A stretch of 16,436 nucleotides of DNA from positions 1-16,436 of the forward strand of contig QNEM01000018.1 of NCBI GenBank assembly GCA_003645215.1, in the 5' to 3' direction. The translations under genes were made by a program, and so were the position numbers. A model generated the notes under the pieces. The model ran no database searches and was not told the origin of the DNA. It was given only the letters and a program-made list of their open reading frames with translations. Below are positions 6,771 through 14,121 of this stretch, in pieces. Each line of letters opens with the position of its first letter. Positions within the stretch are counted from its first letter, which is position 1. The DNA is from Gammaproteobacteria bacterium (GTDB taxonomy: Bacteria > Pseudomonadota > Gammaproteobacteria > Eutrophobiales > Eutrophobiaceae).

Positions 6771-7310
6771 ATGGTAAGACTAGAAGAATTTTATAAAGAA
6801 AACGTAGTTAAGCAACTGACTGAACAGTTCAATTATACGTCATCTATGCAGGTGCCTCGTATTACCAAGGTGACACTGAATATGGGCCTGGGTGAAGCTG
6901 TTTCTGATAAAAAGATCATTGAACACGCAGTCAGTGATATGGAAAAGATTGCAGGTCAAAAACCTGTTGTGAATCTTGCCAGAAAATCAGTGGCTAATTT
7001 TAAAGTACGTGAAGGCTGGCCTGTCGGTTGTAAGGTGACATTACGTAGAGATCGTATGTATGAATTTATGGATCGTCTTATTTCGATTTCGATTCCGAGA
7101 ATTCGTGACTTTCGTGGATTTAACGCGAAATCATTTGATGGGCGTGGCAACTACAGCCTTGGGATTAAAGAGCAGATTATTTTCCCGGAAATTGATTACG
7201 ACAAGATAGATACGCTTCGTGGGATGGATATTACTATTACTACATCCGCGAAAACAGATGATGAAGGCCGGGCATTATTAACGGCGTTCAATTTTCCATT
7301 ACGTAAATAA
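6771..7310 (+). CDS. rplE: 50S ribosomal protein L5
   Basis: L5 binds 5S rRNA in the central protuberance and contacts P-site tRNA. An in-frame ATG exists further upstream at 6705, inside rplX, but the true start is 6771. MVRLEEFYKENVV aligns with the E. coli start MAKLHDYYKDEVV, the length is then 179 residues, exactly as in E. coli, and AAGG/GGAAG motifs lie at 6757-6766. Landmarks are QVPRITKVTLNMGLGEA, QKPVVNLARKSVANFKVREG, SIPRIRDFRGFNAKSFDGRGN and EQIIFPEIDYDKID. It ends RALLTAFNFPLRK. Confidence 0.98.
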   Translation: MVRLEEFYKENVVKQLTEQFNYTSSMQVPRITKVTLNMGLGEAVSDKKIIEHAVSDMEKIAGQKPVVNLARKSVANFKVREGWPVGCKVTLRRDRMYEFMDRLISISIPRIRDFRGFNAKSFDGRGNYSLGIKEQIIFPEIDYDKIDTLRGMDITITTSAKTDDEGRALLTAFNFPLRK

Positions 7311-7324
7311 TATTTGAGGTCATT

Positions 7325-7630
7325 ATGGCAAAGGTTTCAATGATTAATCGTGAGCACAAGCGCACCAGGCTGGTGAAGAAATACGCAGCTAAACGCGCAG
7401 AACTGAAAGCTCAGGTTATAGATATGTCTCTTAGTGAAGAAGATCGTAAATCGGCAAGAGAAAAACTGAGTATGTTGCCACGTGATTCAAGCCCGGTGAG
7501 ACAACGCAATCGATGTGCTTTGACCGGACGTCCACATGGTTATTACCGTAAATTTGGACTTTCTCGTAACAAGCTGCGTGAAGCAGCGATGCGAGGCGAT
7601 GTTCCAGGTCTGGTTAAGGCCAGCTGGTAG
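7325..7630 (+). CDS. rpsN: 30S ribosomal protein S14 (non-zinc type)
   Basis: S14 is a 30S head protein. The 101-residue length matches E. coli, and the CXXC zinc pair of the short form is absent, so this is the zinc-independent type. The C-terminal half has the invariant SPVRQRNRCALTGRPHGYYRKFGLSR, then REAAMRGDVPGLVKASW. GAGG (TTGAGGTCATT) gives a good ribosome-binding site before the ATG. It sits in the usual L5-S14-S8 order. Confidence 0.99.
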   Translation: MAKVSMINREHKRTRLVKKYAAKRAELKAQVIDMSLSEEDRKSAREKLSMLPRDSSPVRQRNRCALTGRPHGYYRKFGLSRNKLREAAMRGDVPGLVKASW

Positions 7631-7640
7631 GAGAAAGATT

Positions 7641-8033
7641 ATGAGTATGCAAGATCCATTAGCCGATATGCTAACAAGAATCAGAAACAACCTGGCCAGG
7701 ACCAAGGCAACAGTGAGTATGCCTTCGTCCAAGCTTAAAGTTGCTGTAGCAGAAATCCTGCAGCAGGAAGGTTATATATCTAAATATGCGGTAGAGGGCG
7801 ACGTCAAGAAGACCTTGACCATCGAACTGAAATATTTTGAAGGCAAACCTGTTATTGAAATGCTCAGTCGATTCAGTCGACCAAGCGTTAGAAGGTATCG
7901 ATCAAAAAGTGAACTACCAACAGTCATTGGTGGTTTGGGTGTCGCCATTATCTCCACATCAAAAGGTGTGATGACAGATAAGAGTGCCCGTGCACAGGGT
8001 ATTGGTGGCGAAGTGTTATGTGTTGTTTCTTAA
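7641..8033 (+). CDS. rpsH: 30S ribosomal protein S8
   Basis: S8 is a primary 16S rRNA-binding protein of the platform. In E. coli it represses the spc operon by binding the mRNA near the rplE start. The frame is open further upstream (an ATG at 7536 inside rpsN), but 7641 is the real start: MSMQDPLADMLTRIRN matches E. coli, the length is then exactly 130 residues, and AGGAGA at 7629-7634 is well placed. The C-terminal core includes RYRSKSELPTVIGGLGVAIISTSKGVMTD (VIGGLGVAI and STSKGVMTD are the conserved parts), ending GGEVLCVVS. I could not confirm an S8 target hairpin near rplE by eye. Confidence 0.98.
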   Translation: MSMQDPLADMLTRIRNNLARTKATVSMPSSKLKVAVAEILQQEGYISKYAVEGDVKKTLTIELKYFEGKPVIEMLSRFSRPSVRRYRSKSELPTVIGGLGVAIISTSKGVMTDKSARAQGIGGEVLCVVS

Positions 8034-8045
8034 TAGGTTAAAACG

Positions 8046-8579
8046 ATGTCAAGAGTAGCAAATAATCCTGTCGAGTTACCTTCTGGTGTTGAATTCAGCA
8101 TTGCTGATAACACTGTGACGATTAAGGGTAGTAAAGGACAAATGCAACATAATATGCATCCTCTGGTGGGTGTCTCGCAAGATGGCAACCAGCTGAAGAT
8201 GGAAAGGCATGACGATTCCAAGTCGGCAAACGCATTGGCGGGTACTACGCGTGCATTACTGCAAAACATTGTCACTGGTGTCAGTGTTGGTTTCGAGCGT
8301 AAATTGACAATTATTGGCGTCGGCTATCGTGCACAGGTGCAGGGTAAGGTGCTGGATTTAACCCTGGGTTTTTCACACCCCGTTAAGTTTCAGATTCCTG
8401 AAGGAATTACCATCGAAACGCCAAGTCAGACAGAAATTGTCATCAAAGGAATCGATAAGCAACAGGTTGGTCAGGTGGCTGCCGATATTAGGGCCTATCG
8501 TCCACCAGAGCCCTATAAGGGTAAGGGTGTTCGTTACGCGGATGAGCATGTTGTCCGTAAAGAAGCCAAGAAAACTTAA
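8046..8579 (+). CDS. rplF: 50S ribosomal protein L6
   Basis: L6 is a 50S protein near the sarcin-ricin loop and the GTPase-associated region. It consists of two repeats of the same fold. The 177-residue length equals E. coli. It begins MSRVANNPVELPSGVEFSI. The second domain carries GVGYRAQVQGKVLDLTLGFSHPV and the C-terminal signature RAYRPPEPYKGKGVRYADE. The ribosome-binding site is weak (TAGGTT). The gap after rpsH is 12 bases. Confidence 0.99.
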   Translation: MSRVANNPVELPSGVEFSIADNTVTIKGSKGQMQHNMHPLVGVSQDGNQLKMERHDDSKSANALAGTTRALLQNIVTGVSVGFERKLTIIGVGYRAQVQGKVLDLTLGFSHPVKFQIPEGITIETPSQTEIVIKGIDKQQVGQVAADIRAYRPPEPYKGKGVRYADEHVVRKEAKKT

Positions 8580-8600
8580 TATATAGAATAGAGTCAGGCA

Positions 8601-8957
8601 ATGAAAAGTAAAAAACAAGCAAGAATCAAGAGAGCAACACGTACCAGGGCTCGTATTAGACGGAAAGGTATCAGTCGTCTTTGTATTCACAGGACGCCAA
8701 AACACCTTTACGCGCAGGTTATCGCAGCCAATGGCTCAGAAGTCCTGGCCAGTGCTTCGACTCTGGACAAGGACATCAGGGGTGAAGTTAAATACAGCGG
8801 TAACGTTGATGCTGCCATTGTTGTCGGCAAGAAATTAGGCGAACGTGCAAAAAAGGCCGGTGTAACCCAGGTCGCTTTTGATCGTTCTGGATTTAAATAT
8901 CATGGGCGTATCAAGGCGTTAGCTGATGCGGCACGCGAACAAGGTTTGGAATTCTAG
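8601..8957 (+). CDS. rplR: 50S ribosomal protein L18
   Basis: L18 binds 5S rRNA together with L5 in the central protuberance. The product has 118 residues (E. coli 117). The N-terminus is the usual basic, disordered tail (MKSKKQARIKRATRTRARIR). The core reads LCIHRTPKHLYAQVI, NGSEVLASASTLDK and VAFDRSGFKYHGRIKALADAARE, ending GLEF. TCAGG lies just before the ATG. It follows rplF after 21 bases. Confidence 0.98.
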   Translation: MKSKKQARIKRATRTRARIRRKGISRLCIHRTPKHLYAQVIAANGSEVLASASTLDKDIRGEVKYSGNVDAAIVVGKKLGERAKKAGVTQVAFDRSGFKYHGRIKALADAAREQGLEF

Positions 8958-8968
8958 AGGTTTTATAA

Positions 8969-9475
8969 ATGGCAGCTAACAATTCAATTACAGGAAACGA
9001 AGATCTGCTTGAGAAGCTGGTTCACGTTAACCGCGTCGCCAAGGTAGTCAAGGGCGGCAGGCAATTCGGTTTTACAGCACTTACCGTTGTTGGAGATGGC
9101 AATGGCAAGGTTGGTTTTGGTCGAGGTAAGGCTAAAGAAGTGCCAATCGCTATTCAAAAAGCAATGGAAAATGCCCGTAAAAATATGACACCGGTTGCTT
9201 TAAACGAAGGCACATTGCATTACGCAAAGATCGGAATACATGGTGCTGCAAAAGTCTATATGCAGCCTGCATCAGAAGGTACAGGAATTATCGCAGGTGG
9301 CCCTATGCGTGCAGTCTTTGAAGTTGCGGGTGTGCATAATGTGCTTGCCAAATCGATTGGTTCAACAAATCCAATCAATGTTGTTCACGCAACTATGAAT
9401 GCACTGAGATCTATCGCATCACCTGAAATGATCGCGGCTAAACGCGGAAAATCAGTTGAAGAAATACTGGATTAG
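8969..9475 (+). CDS. rpsE: 30S ribosomal protein S5
   Basis: S5 is a 30S protein at the mRNA entry and the shoulder. Changes in its VKGG loop give spectinomycin resistance, and other changes give ambiguity. The product has 168 residues (E. coli 167). The loop NRVAKVVKGGRQFGF is wild-type in appearance. The rest includes TALTVVGDGNGKVGFGRGKAKEVP, QPASEGTGIIAGGPMRAVFE, GVHNVLAKSIGSTNPINVV and the final AAKRGKSVEEILD. AGAGG at 8956-8960, overlapping the rplR stop, is the ribosome-binding site. Confidence 0.99.
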   Translation: MAANNSITGNEDLLEKLVHVNRVAKVVKGGRQFGFTALTVVGDGNGKVGFGRGKAKEVPIAIQKAMENARKNMTPVALNEGTLHYAKIGIHGAAKVYMQPASEGTGIIAGGPMRAVFEVAGVHNVLAKSIGSTNPINVVHATMNALRSIASPEMIAAKRGKSVEEILD

Positions 9476-9482
9476 ATTAGAC

Positions 9483-9668
9483 ATGGCAAAAAAACAAATA
9501 AACGTTACGTTAAAGCGTAGTACCAACAAGCGCCTGGCTTCACATAAAGCCTGTGTGCAGGGACTGGGTCTACGTCGTATTGGACATACCGTTACGGTTG
9601 AAGATACTCCGGAAAATCGTGGCATGGTAAACAAGGTGAATTATTTACTCGCCGTTGAGGAAGCATAA
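9483..9668 (+). CDS. rpmD: 50S ribosomal protein L30
   Basis: L30 is a small 50S protein found in many but not all bacteria. The product is 61 residues (E. coli 59). MAKKQINVTLKRS is followed by SHKACVQGLGLRRIGHTV and EDTPENRGMVNKVNYLL. An in-frame ATG at 9456 lies inside rpsE and is not the start by homology. No good Shine-Dalgarno sequence precedes 9483, and the rpsE stop is seven bases upstream, so translation is probably coupled to S5. Confidence 0.97.
   Translation: MAKKQINVTLKRSTNKRLASHKACVQGLGLRRIGHTVTVEDTPENRGMVNKVNYLLAVEEA
9657..9662 (+). promoter_or_regulatory. Ribosome-binding site that decides the rplO start
   Basis: GAGGAA lies inside the last codons of rpmD, seven bases before the ATG at 9670. 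It rules out the in-frame TTG at 9655, which would begin upstream of this site. Confidence 0.7.
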
Positions 9669-9669
9669 A

Positions 9670-10107
9670 ATGCGACTGAATACATTAAAACCACAAGCAG
9701 GATCAAAACCAGCCGCAAAACGTGTTGGTCGAGGTATTGGCTGTGGTTCAGGTAAGACGTGTGGCCGTGGTCACAAGGGCCAGAAGTCAAGAAAAGGTGG
9801 CTACCATAAAACAGGCTTTGAAGGCGGGCAGATGCCGTTGCAACGCCGTCTTCCCAAGATTGGTTTTAACTCACGCCTGTCATTGGTGACAGCTGAAATA
9901 CGTTTGCAGGAACTTGCAAAGGTTGATGCTGAAGTCGTAGATATGGATGCTTTGTTAGCAGCTAATCTGATTTCAAAGAATATCAAGCGTGCAAAGGTCA
10001 TTGACTCGGGAAAGATTGAAAAATCTGTTTCTGTAAAAGGTCTGAGAGTGACAAAAGGTGCTCGTGCAGCGATTGAAGCCGCTGGCGGCAAAGTTTTAGA
10101 GGATTAA
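9670..10107 (+). CDS. rplO: 50S ribosomal protein L15
   Basis: L15 is a late-assembly 50S protein whose long N-terminal extension threads through 23S rRNA. The ATG at 9670 gives MRLNTLKPQAGSKPAAKRVGRG, matching the family start, and 145 residues (E. coli 144). The in-frame TTG at 9655 is rejected. The glycine-rich arm GIGCGSGKTCGRGHKGQKSR is typical. It is followed by GFEGGQMPLQRRLPKIGF, the signature of many gammaproteobacteria, and by GLRVTKGARAAIEAAGGKV near the end. The stop abuts the secY ATG directly (TAAATG). Confidence 0.98.
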   Translation: MRLNTLKPQAGSKPAAKRVGRGIGCGSGKTCGRGHKGQKSRKGGYHKTGFEGGQMPLQRRLPKIGFNSRLSLVTAEIRLQELAKVDAEVVDMDALLAANLISKNIKRAKVIDSGKIEKSVSVKGLRVTKGARAAIEAAGGKVLED

Positions 10108-11451
10108 ATGGCAGCATCTAACCCCGCAATCCCCGGAGGTATCGCCGGGTTAGGAAAATTGAAAGAGTTGCGTCAGCGATTACTCTTTCTTTTGGTCGCA
10201 TTGTTTGTATTCAGGGTGTGTTCATTTATTCCTGTACCTGGAATAAACCCGGACGCTCTGGCAATAATGTTTGATCAGCAGAGTGGCACCATACTGGACA
10301 TGTTTAATATGTTTTCAGGCGGTGCGTTGCAAAGGCTGTCAGTGATTGCCCTGGGCATTATGCCCTATATCTCTGCCTCTATTATTATGCAGTTATTAAC
10401 TGTCATAGAACCGAGACTGAAGCAGATAAAGAAGGAAGGTGAGGCAGGCAGGCGCAAGATTACGCAATACACGCGTTATGGCACAGTGGTATTGGCAACG
10501 TTCCAGGCATTTGGTGTAGCAACCTTGCTGGAAGGTCAGCAAGCAGCTGGTTTGGCTGTAGTTATGGATCCAGGTATTGGATTCAAAATAACCACAATCG
10601 TGACATTGGTTACAGGAACATTGTTCCTGATGTGGTTGGGTGAACAAATTACGGAACGTGGTGTTGGTAATGGTATATCCATGATCATCTTCGCCGGTAT
10701 TGTTGCAGGTTTACCCTCCGCGGTTGCTGGAACTGTCGAATTAGCCAGGACAGGTGAATTACATTTGTTGGCTGTATTTGCATTGTTCGCATTGGCCATT
10801 GTAGTCACAGGTTTTGTTGTATTTGTTGAAAGAGGCCAACGAAGAATAACCATCAACTATGCGAAGAAGCAGGTTGGACGTAAGCAATATGCTGGACAAT
10901 CCAGTCATTTGCCACTGAAGCTGAATATGTCAGGTGTAATTCCACCGATATTTGCTTCCAGTTTGATTCTTTTTCCATCAACCATTGCTGGTTGGTTTGG
11001 TCAGAGTGAAGGTATGCGTTGGTTACAGGATATTTCGACAATGATGTCACCTGGTCAGCCGATTTATGTGTTGATGTACGCGGCAGGTATTATATTTTTC
11101 TGTTTCTTTTACACGGCGATCGTTTTCGACCCAAAAGAAACGGCTGATAATTTGAAAAAATCCGGTGCCTTTATTCCGGGAATGAGACCAGGCGAACAAA
11201 CAGCAGCCTATCTGGATAACGTATTAACCAAGTTGACGTTAGCCGGTGCTGTCTATATCACTTCGGTGTGTTTGTTGCCTGAATTCTTGATTGTGAAATT
11301 TAATGTGCCTTTCTATTTTGGTGGCACATCATTGCTGATTATCGTTGTTGTGGTTATGGACTTTATGTCACAGATACAGGCTCATTTGATGACGCATCAA
11401 TATGATTCTTTATTAAAGAAAGCCAACCTGAAGAAGCACGGTAAAAGATAA
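10108..11451 (+). CDS. secY: Preprotein translocase subunit SecY
   Basis: SecY forms the protein-conducting channel of the inner membrane with SecE and SecG. SecA and ribosomes drive substrates through it. The product is 447 residues (E. coli 443) with about ten hydrophobic segments, the first near residues 23-43 (FLLVALFVFRVCSFIPVPG). Conserved parts include IMPYISASIIMQLL, LTVIEPRLKQIKKEGEAGRRKI, LGEQITERGVGNGISMIIFAGI, DNLKKSGAFIPGMRPGEQTAAYLD and VPFYFGGTSLLIIVVVVMDFM. It ends KKANLKKHGKR. The start follows the rplO stop with no gap, and AGAGGA at 10098-10103 is the ribosome-binding site. This position is universal in spc operons and links secretion capacity to ribosome supply. Confidence 0.99.
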   Translation: MAASNPAIPGGIAGLGKLKELRQRLLFLLVALFVFRVCSFIPVPGINPDALAIMFDQQSGTILDMFNMFSGGALQRLSVIALGIMPYISASIIMQLLTVIEPRLKQIKKEGEAGRRKITQYTRYGTVVLATFQAFGVATLLEGQQAAGLAVVMDPGIGFKITTIVTLVTGTLFLMWLGEQITERGVGNGISMIIFAGIVAGLPSAVAGTVELARTGELHLLAVFALFALAIVVTGFVVFVERGQRRITINYAKKQVGRKQYAGQSSHLPLKLNMSGVIPPIFASSLILFPSTIAGWFGQSEGMRWLQDISTMMSPGQPIYVLMYAAGIIFFCFFYTAIVFDPKETADNLKKSGAFIPGMRPGEQTAAYLDNVLTKLTLAGAVYITSVCLLPEFLIVKFNVPFYFGGTSLLIIVVVVMDFMSQIQAHLMTHQYDSLLKKANLKKHGKR

Positions 11452-11480
11452 TTAGTGATTAAGTTTGTTGGAGAACTAAG

Positions 11481-11594
11481 ATGAAAGTAAGAGCATCCGT
11501 TAAAAGAATCTGTCGTAATTGCAAGATTGTGCGTCGTAAAGGCGTTGTCAGGGTTATATGCACTGACCTTAGACATAAGCAGCGCCAAGGTTGA
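11481..11594 (+). CDS. rpmJ: 50S ribosomal protein L36 (zinc-ribbon type)
   Basis: L36 is the smallest 50S protein, holding together 23S rRNA helices near the GTPase centre. The 37-residue product starts MKVRASVKRICRNCKIVRR and ends RHKQRQG. The four zinc ligands Cys11, Cys14, Cys27 and His32 are all present, so this is the zinc-requiring (C+) form. Such genomes sometimes carry a zinc-free paralogue used under zinc starvation; none is visible here. GGAG at 11470-11473 gives a ribosome-binding site seven bases before the ATG. Its stop lies inside an 11-bp direct repeat that recurs 19 bases later. Confidence 0.97.
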   Translation: MKVRASVKRICRNCKIVRRKGVVRVICTDLRHKQRQG

Positions 11595-11618
11595 GAAAAT
11601 ATTAATTGGTTGAGAAAA
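11589..11618 (+). repeat. 11-bp direct repeat across the rpmJ stop and the rpmJ-rpsM gap
   Basis: GGTTGAGAAAA occurs at 11589-11599 and again at 11608-11618, a 19-base period. The first copy contains the rpmJ TGA stop. The second lies in the gap ahead of rpsM. It looks like a local duplication. Confidence 0.7.
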
Positions 11619-11640
11619 GGGTTACTGGAGATATAAATAA

Positions 11641-11997
11641 ATGGCGCGTATAGCTGGGGTAAATATACCCGATAACAAACATTTGAACATTGCATTGACC
11701 TACGTCTATGGCATTGGTAGCACACGTTCTCGCGATATATGCGATGCAACAGGGCTCAAGAGTGATACCAAGGTCAGAGAATTGACTGAAGGTGATCTGG
11801 ACAAGATTCGTTCTGAAATTACCAAGTATGAACTGGAAGGTGACCTTAGACGCGAAGTTTCAATGAATATTAAACGCTTGATGGATCTTGGTTGTTATCG
11901 AGGAATTCGTCATCGCCGTGGTCTGCCCCTTAGAGGACAGAGAACACAAACAAACGCAAGGACACGTAAGGGTCCACGCAAACTTATTAAGAAATAA
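11641..11997 (+). CDS. rpsM: 30S ribosomal protein S13
   Basis: S13 is a 30S head protein forming bridges B1a/B1b with the 50S subunit and touching P-site tRNA. The 118-residue length equals E. coli. It begins MARIAGVNIPDNKHLNIALT and includes the helix-two-turn-helix motif YGIGSTRSRDIC. The basic tail reads GCYRGIRHRRGLPLRGQRTQTNARTRKG in the usual order, with LPLRGQRT conserved. TGGAG at 11626-11630 is ten bases before the ATG. It opens the alpha block. In E. coli a pseudoknot around this start is bound by S4; only 46 bases separate it from rpmJ here. Confidence 0.99.
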   Translation: MARIAGVNIPDNKHLNIALTYVYGIGSTRSRDICDATGLKSDTKVRELTEGDLDKIRSEITKYELEGDLRREVSMNIKRLMDLGCYRGIRHRRGLPLRGQRTQTNARTRKGPRKLIKK

Positions 11998-12017
11998 ACA
12001 GCAACAGGTAGCAAAAT

Positions 12018-12404
12018 ATGGCAACTCCAACTAAGGGTCGAAAAAAAGTTAAAAGAACAGTGATTGATGGCATGGCCCACGTTCACGCTTCATTTAACAA
12101 TACAATTATTACCATTACAGATCGTCAGGGCAATGCACTGACATGGGCGACTGCCGGTGGCAGTGGTTTTCGCGGCTCACGCAAAAGTACTCCTTTTGCA
12201 GCGCAGATTGCATCACAGAAGGCTGGCGAAAGCGCACTGGAATTTGGCATGAAAAGCCTCGAGGTTTTCATCAAGGGCCCTGGTCCTGGTCGAGAATCTG
12301 CAGTCAGAGCCTTGAATGCTGTTGGTTTCAAAATTACTAATATTACCGATGTGACGCCCGTACCTCATAACGGCTGTCGTCCACCAAAGAAACGTCGTGT
12401 ATAG
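12018..12404 (+). CDS. rpsK: 30S ribosomal protein S11
   Basis: S11 is a 30S platform protein lining the mRNA exit channel. The product has 128 residues (E. coli 129). Landmarks are GMAHVHASFNNTIITITDRQGN, ATAGGSGFRGSRKSTPFAAQ, KGPGPGRESAVRAL and the invariant end PHNGCRPPKKRRV. Asn118 in PHNGC corresponds to the residue that becomes isoaspartate in E. coli S11. An AGG-type ribosome-binding site precedes the ATG. The gap after rpsM is 20 bases. Confidence 0.99.
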   Translation: MATPTKGRKKVKRTVIDGMAHVHASFNNTIITITDRQGNALTWATAGGSGFRGSRKSTPFAAQIASQKAGESALEFGMKSLEVFIKGPGPGRESAVRALNAVGFKITNITDVTPVPHNGCRPPKKRRV

Positions 12405-12422
12405 GAAGAATGGAGTAAAATT

Positions 12423-13043
12423 ATGGCGCGATATCTAGGTCCAAAATGTAAATTAAGTAGACGCGAAGGAACTGATCTGTTTCTAAAGAGCAGAGCAAGA
12501 CCTATTGACTCTAAATGCCAGATTGACAAGATTCCTGGTGATAAGGGAACCCGTCAAAAGCGTTTGTCAGATTACGCTGTGCAGTTAAGAGAAAAACAAA
12601 AGCTGCGTCGCATCTATGGCATTCTGGAAAAACAATTTCGCTCATATTACACAGAGGCTGCAAGACGCAAGGGATCCACGGGTGAAAATCTGTTAAGTAT
12701 TCTTGAATGTCGTCTTGATAACGTTGTATATAGAATGGGATTTGGCGTAACACGTAATGAAGCACGCCAGTTAGTGAGTCACAAATCAATTCTTGTGAAT
12801 GGCAAGGGCGTGAATATACCGTCCTATCAACTGAGTCCATCAGATATTATTTCTGTTCGTGATAAGAGCAAGAAGCAGGTGCGAATTCAGGATTCTCTGG
12901 CAATTGCAGAGCAGCTGACATTCCCTGAATGGCTGGATGTAAATATCAAGGCGATGGAAGGGACTTTCAAGGCTGTTCCGGAAAGAAGTGAATTACCAGC
13001 AGAAATAAATGAGCAATTAGTTGTTGAGCTTTATTCTAAATAA
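12423..13043 (+). CDS. rpsD: 30S ribosomal protein S4
   Basis: S4 nucleates assembly of the 30S body, takes part in the mRNA entry channel and in rRNA antitermination, and in E. coli represses the alpha operon. The 206-residue length equals E. coli. It begins MARYLGPKCKLSRREGTDLFL and ends INEQLVVELYSK. The S4 RNA-binding domain, around residues 97-160, includes ECRLDNVVYRMGFGVTRNEARQLVSH and ILVNGKGVNIPSYQLSP. Cys9 and Cys32 occur, but no full zinc motif is present. GGAG lies before the ATG. The 55-base gap after it, ahead of rpoA, holds no clear promoter. Confidence 0.99.
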   Translation: MARYLGPKCKLSRREGTDLFLKSRARPIDSKCQIDKIPGDKGTRQKRLSDYAVQLREKQKLRRIYGILEKQFRSYYTEAARRKGSTGENLLSILECRLDNVVYRMGFGVTRNEARQLVSHKSILVNGKGVNIPSYQLSPSDIISVRDKSKKQVRIQDSLAIAEQLTFPEWLDVNIKAMEGTFKAVPERSELPAEINEQLVVELYSK

Positions 13044-13098
13044 ACAGGTACAACGTAGTTTAGTGCCAAGTGGTTAAGTGAAAGAATAGGAACATATT

Positions 13099-14121
13099 AT
13101 GTCTGTAGCATTTAGTGAAATATTAAAACCACGTCTGGTTGACGTAAAGCCAGTCAATGAATTCAGTGCGAAGATTACTATCGAACCGCTGGATAAAGGC
13201 TTTGGCCACACATTAGGTAATGCACTTCGCCGTGTATTACTGTCTTCAATGCCTGGATGTGCTGTTACCGAAGTTGAAATAGATAATGTGTTGCATGAAT
13301 ACACCACGATAGAAGGTGTTCAGGAAGATGTAACAGATATTTTGCTCAACCTTAAGGGATTGGCAATCACCATGCACGCCAAGGATGAAGCAACCCTGGT
13401 ATTAAAGAAGAGTGGTCCCGGAGTGGTTAAAGCCAGTGACATTACGGTCGATCATGATGTTGAAATAGCAAATCCTGATCATGTCATTGCAAACCTGACT
13501 AAAGCAGGTGAGTTAAGCATGAGAATCAAGATTGTCAGAGGCCGTGGTTACAAGCCGGTTGTTGTTGGTGGTGAAGAGGAAGATCAGGCCATAGGCCGAT
13601 TGAAACTGGATGCTTCATTTAGCCCTATTCGTCGAGTTGCCTACGATGTGCAAAGTGCACGTGTCGAGCAAAAGACTAATCTGGACAAGTTGGTACTTGA
13701 GATTGTGACCAATGGCACCATGGATCCGGAAGATGCAGTGCGTGAAGCAGCAGGTATTCTGCGTAGTCAACTGGCTGTGTTTGTTGATCTGGAGGCAGAA
13801 GAAGCAATTGAAGCCAGTGCCGACAAAGAACCTGAAATTGATCCAACATTACTGCGACCAGTTGATGATCTGGAATTAACCGTGCGTTCTGCAAATTGTC
13901 TGAAAGCAGAAAGCATTTATTACATTGGTGACCTGATTCAACGCACCGAAGTTGAATTATTAAAAACACCTAATCTAGGCAAGAAATCACTGACTGAGAT
14001 CAAGGATGTATTGGCATCCCGAGGTCTTTCATTGGGAATGCGCCTGGAAAACTGGCCACCACAGAGTTTGACCGATACAAGAGAAACAACAGCTCCTGTT
14101 GGAGTATTAGAGAGAATTTAA
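13099..14121 (+). CDS. rpoA: DNA-directed RNA polymerase subunit alpha
   Basis: The alpha subunit dimerises to start RNA polymerase assembly and contacts promoter UP elements and activators through its C-terminal domain. The product is 340 residues (E. coli 329). The N-terminal domain (residues about 1-233) has GFGHTLGNALRRVLLSSMPG with Arg45, needed for assembly in E. coli. A charged linker follows (about 233-248). The C-terminal domain (about 250-321) reads LTVRSANCLKAESIYYIGDL, and Arg263 matches E. coli Arg265, the key DNA-contact residue. After ENWPP the protein runs on for 19 residues, against six in E. coli. AGGAA at 13088-13092 is the ribosome-binding site. Its stop abuts the rplQ ATG. 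Confidence 0.99.
   Translation: MSVAFSEILKPRLVDVKPVNEFSAKITIEPLDKGFGHTLGNALRRVLLSSMPGCAVTEVEIDNVLHEYTTIEGVQEDVTDILLNLKGLAITMHAKDEATLVLKKSGPGVVKASDITVDHDVEIANPDHVIANLTKAGELSMRIKIVRGRGYKPVVVGGEEEDQAIGRLKLDASFSPIRRVAYDVQSARVEQKTNLDKLVLEIVTNGTMDPEDAVREAAGILRSQLAVFVDLEAEEAIEASADKEPEIDPTLLRPVDDLELTVRSANCLKAESIYYIGDLIQRTEVELLKTPNLGKKSLTEIKDVLASRGLSLGMRLENWPPQSLTDTRETTAPVGVLERI

Noticed and set aside
7536..7640. N-terminal extension of S8 into rpsN
   Set aside because: MSMQDP at 7641 is the conserved start, has a good ribosome-binding site and gives 130 residues as in E. coli.
9655..9669. TTG as the start of L15
   Set aside because: GAGGAA at 9657-9662 serves the ATG at 9670, and MRLNTL is the family N-terminus.
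13044..13098. Internal promoter ahead of rpoA
   Set aside because: The 55-base gap is the longest inside the operon, but it shows no convincing -35/-10 pair or stable hairpin.
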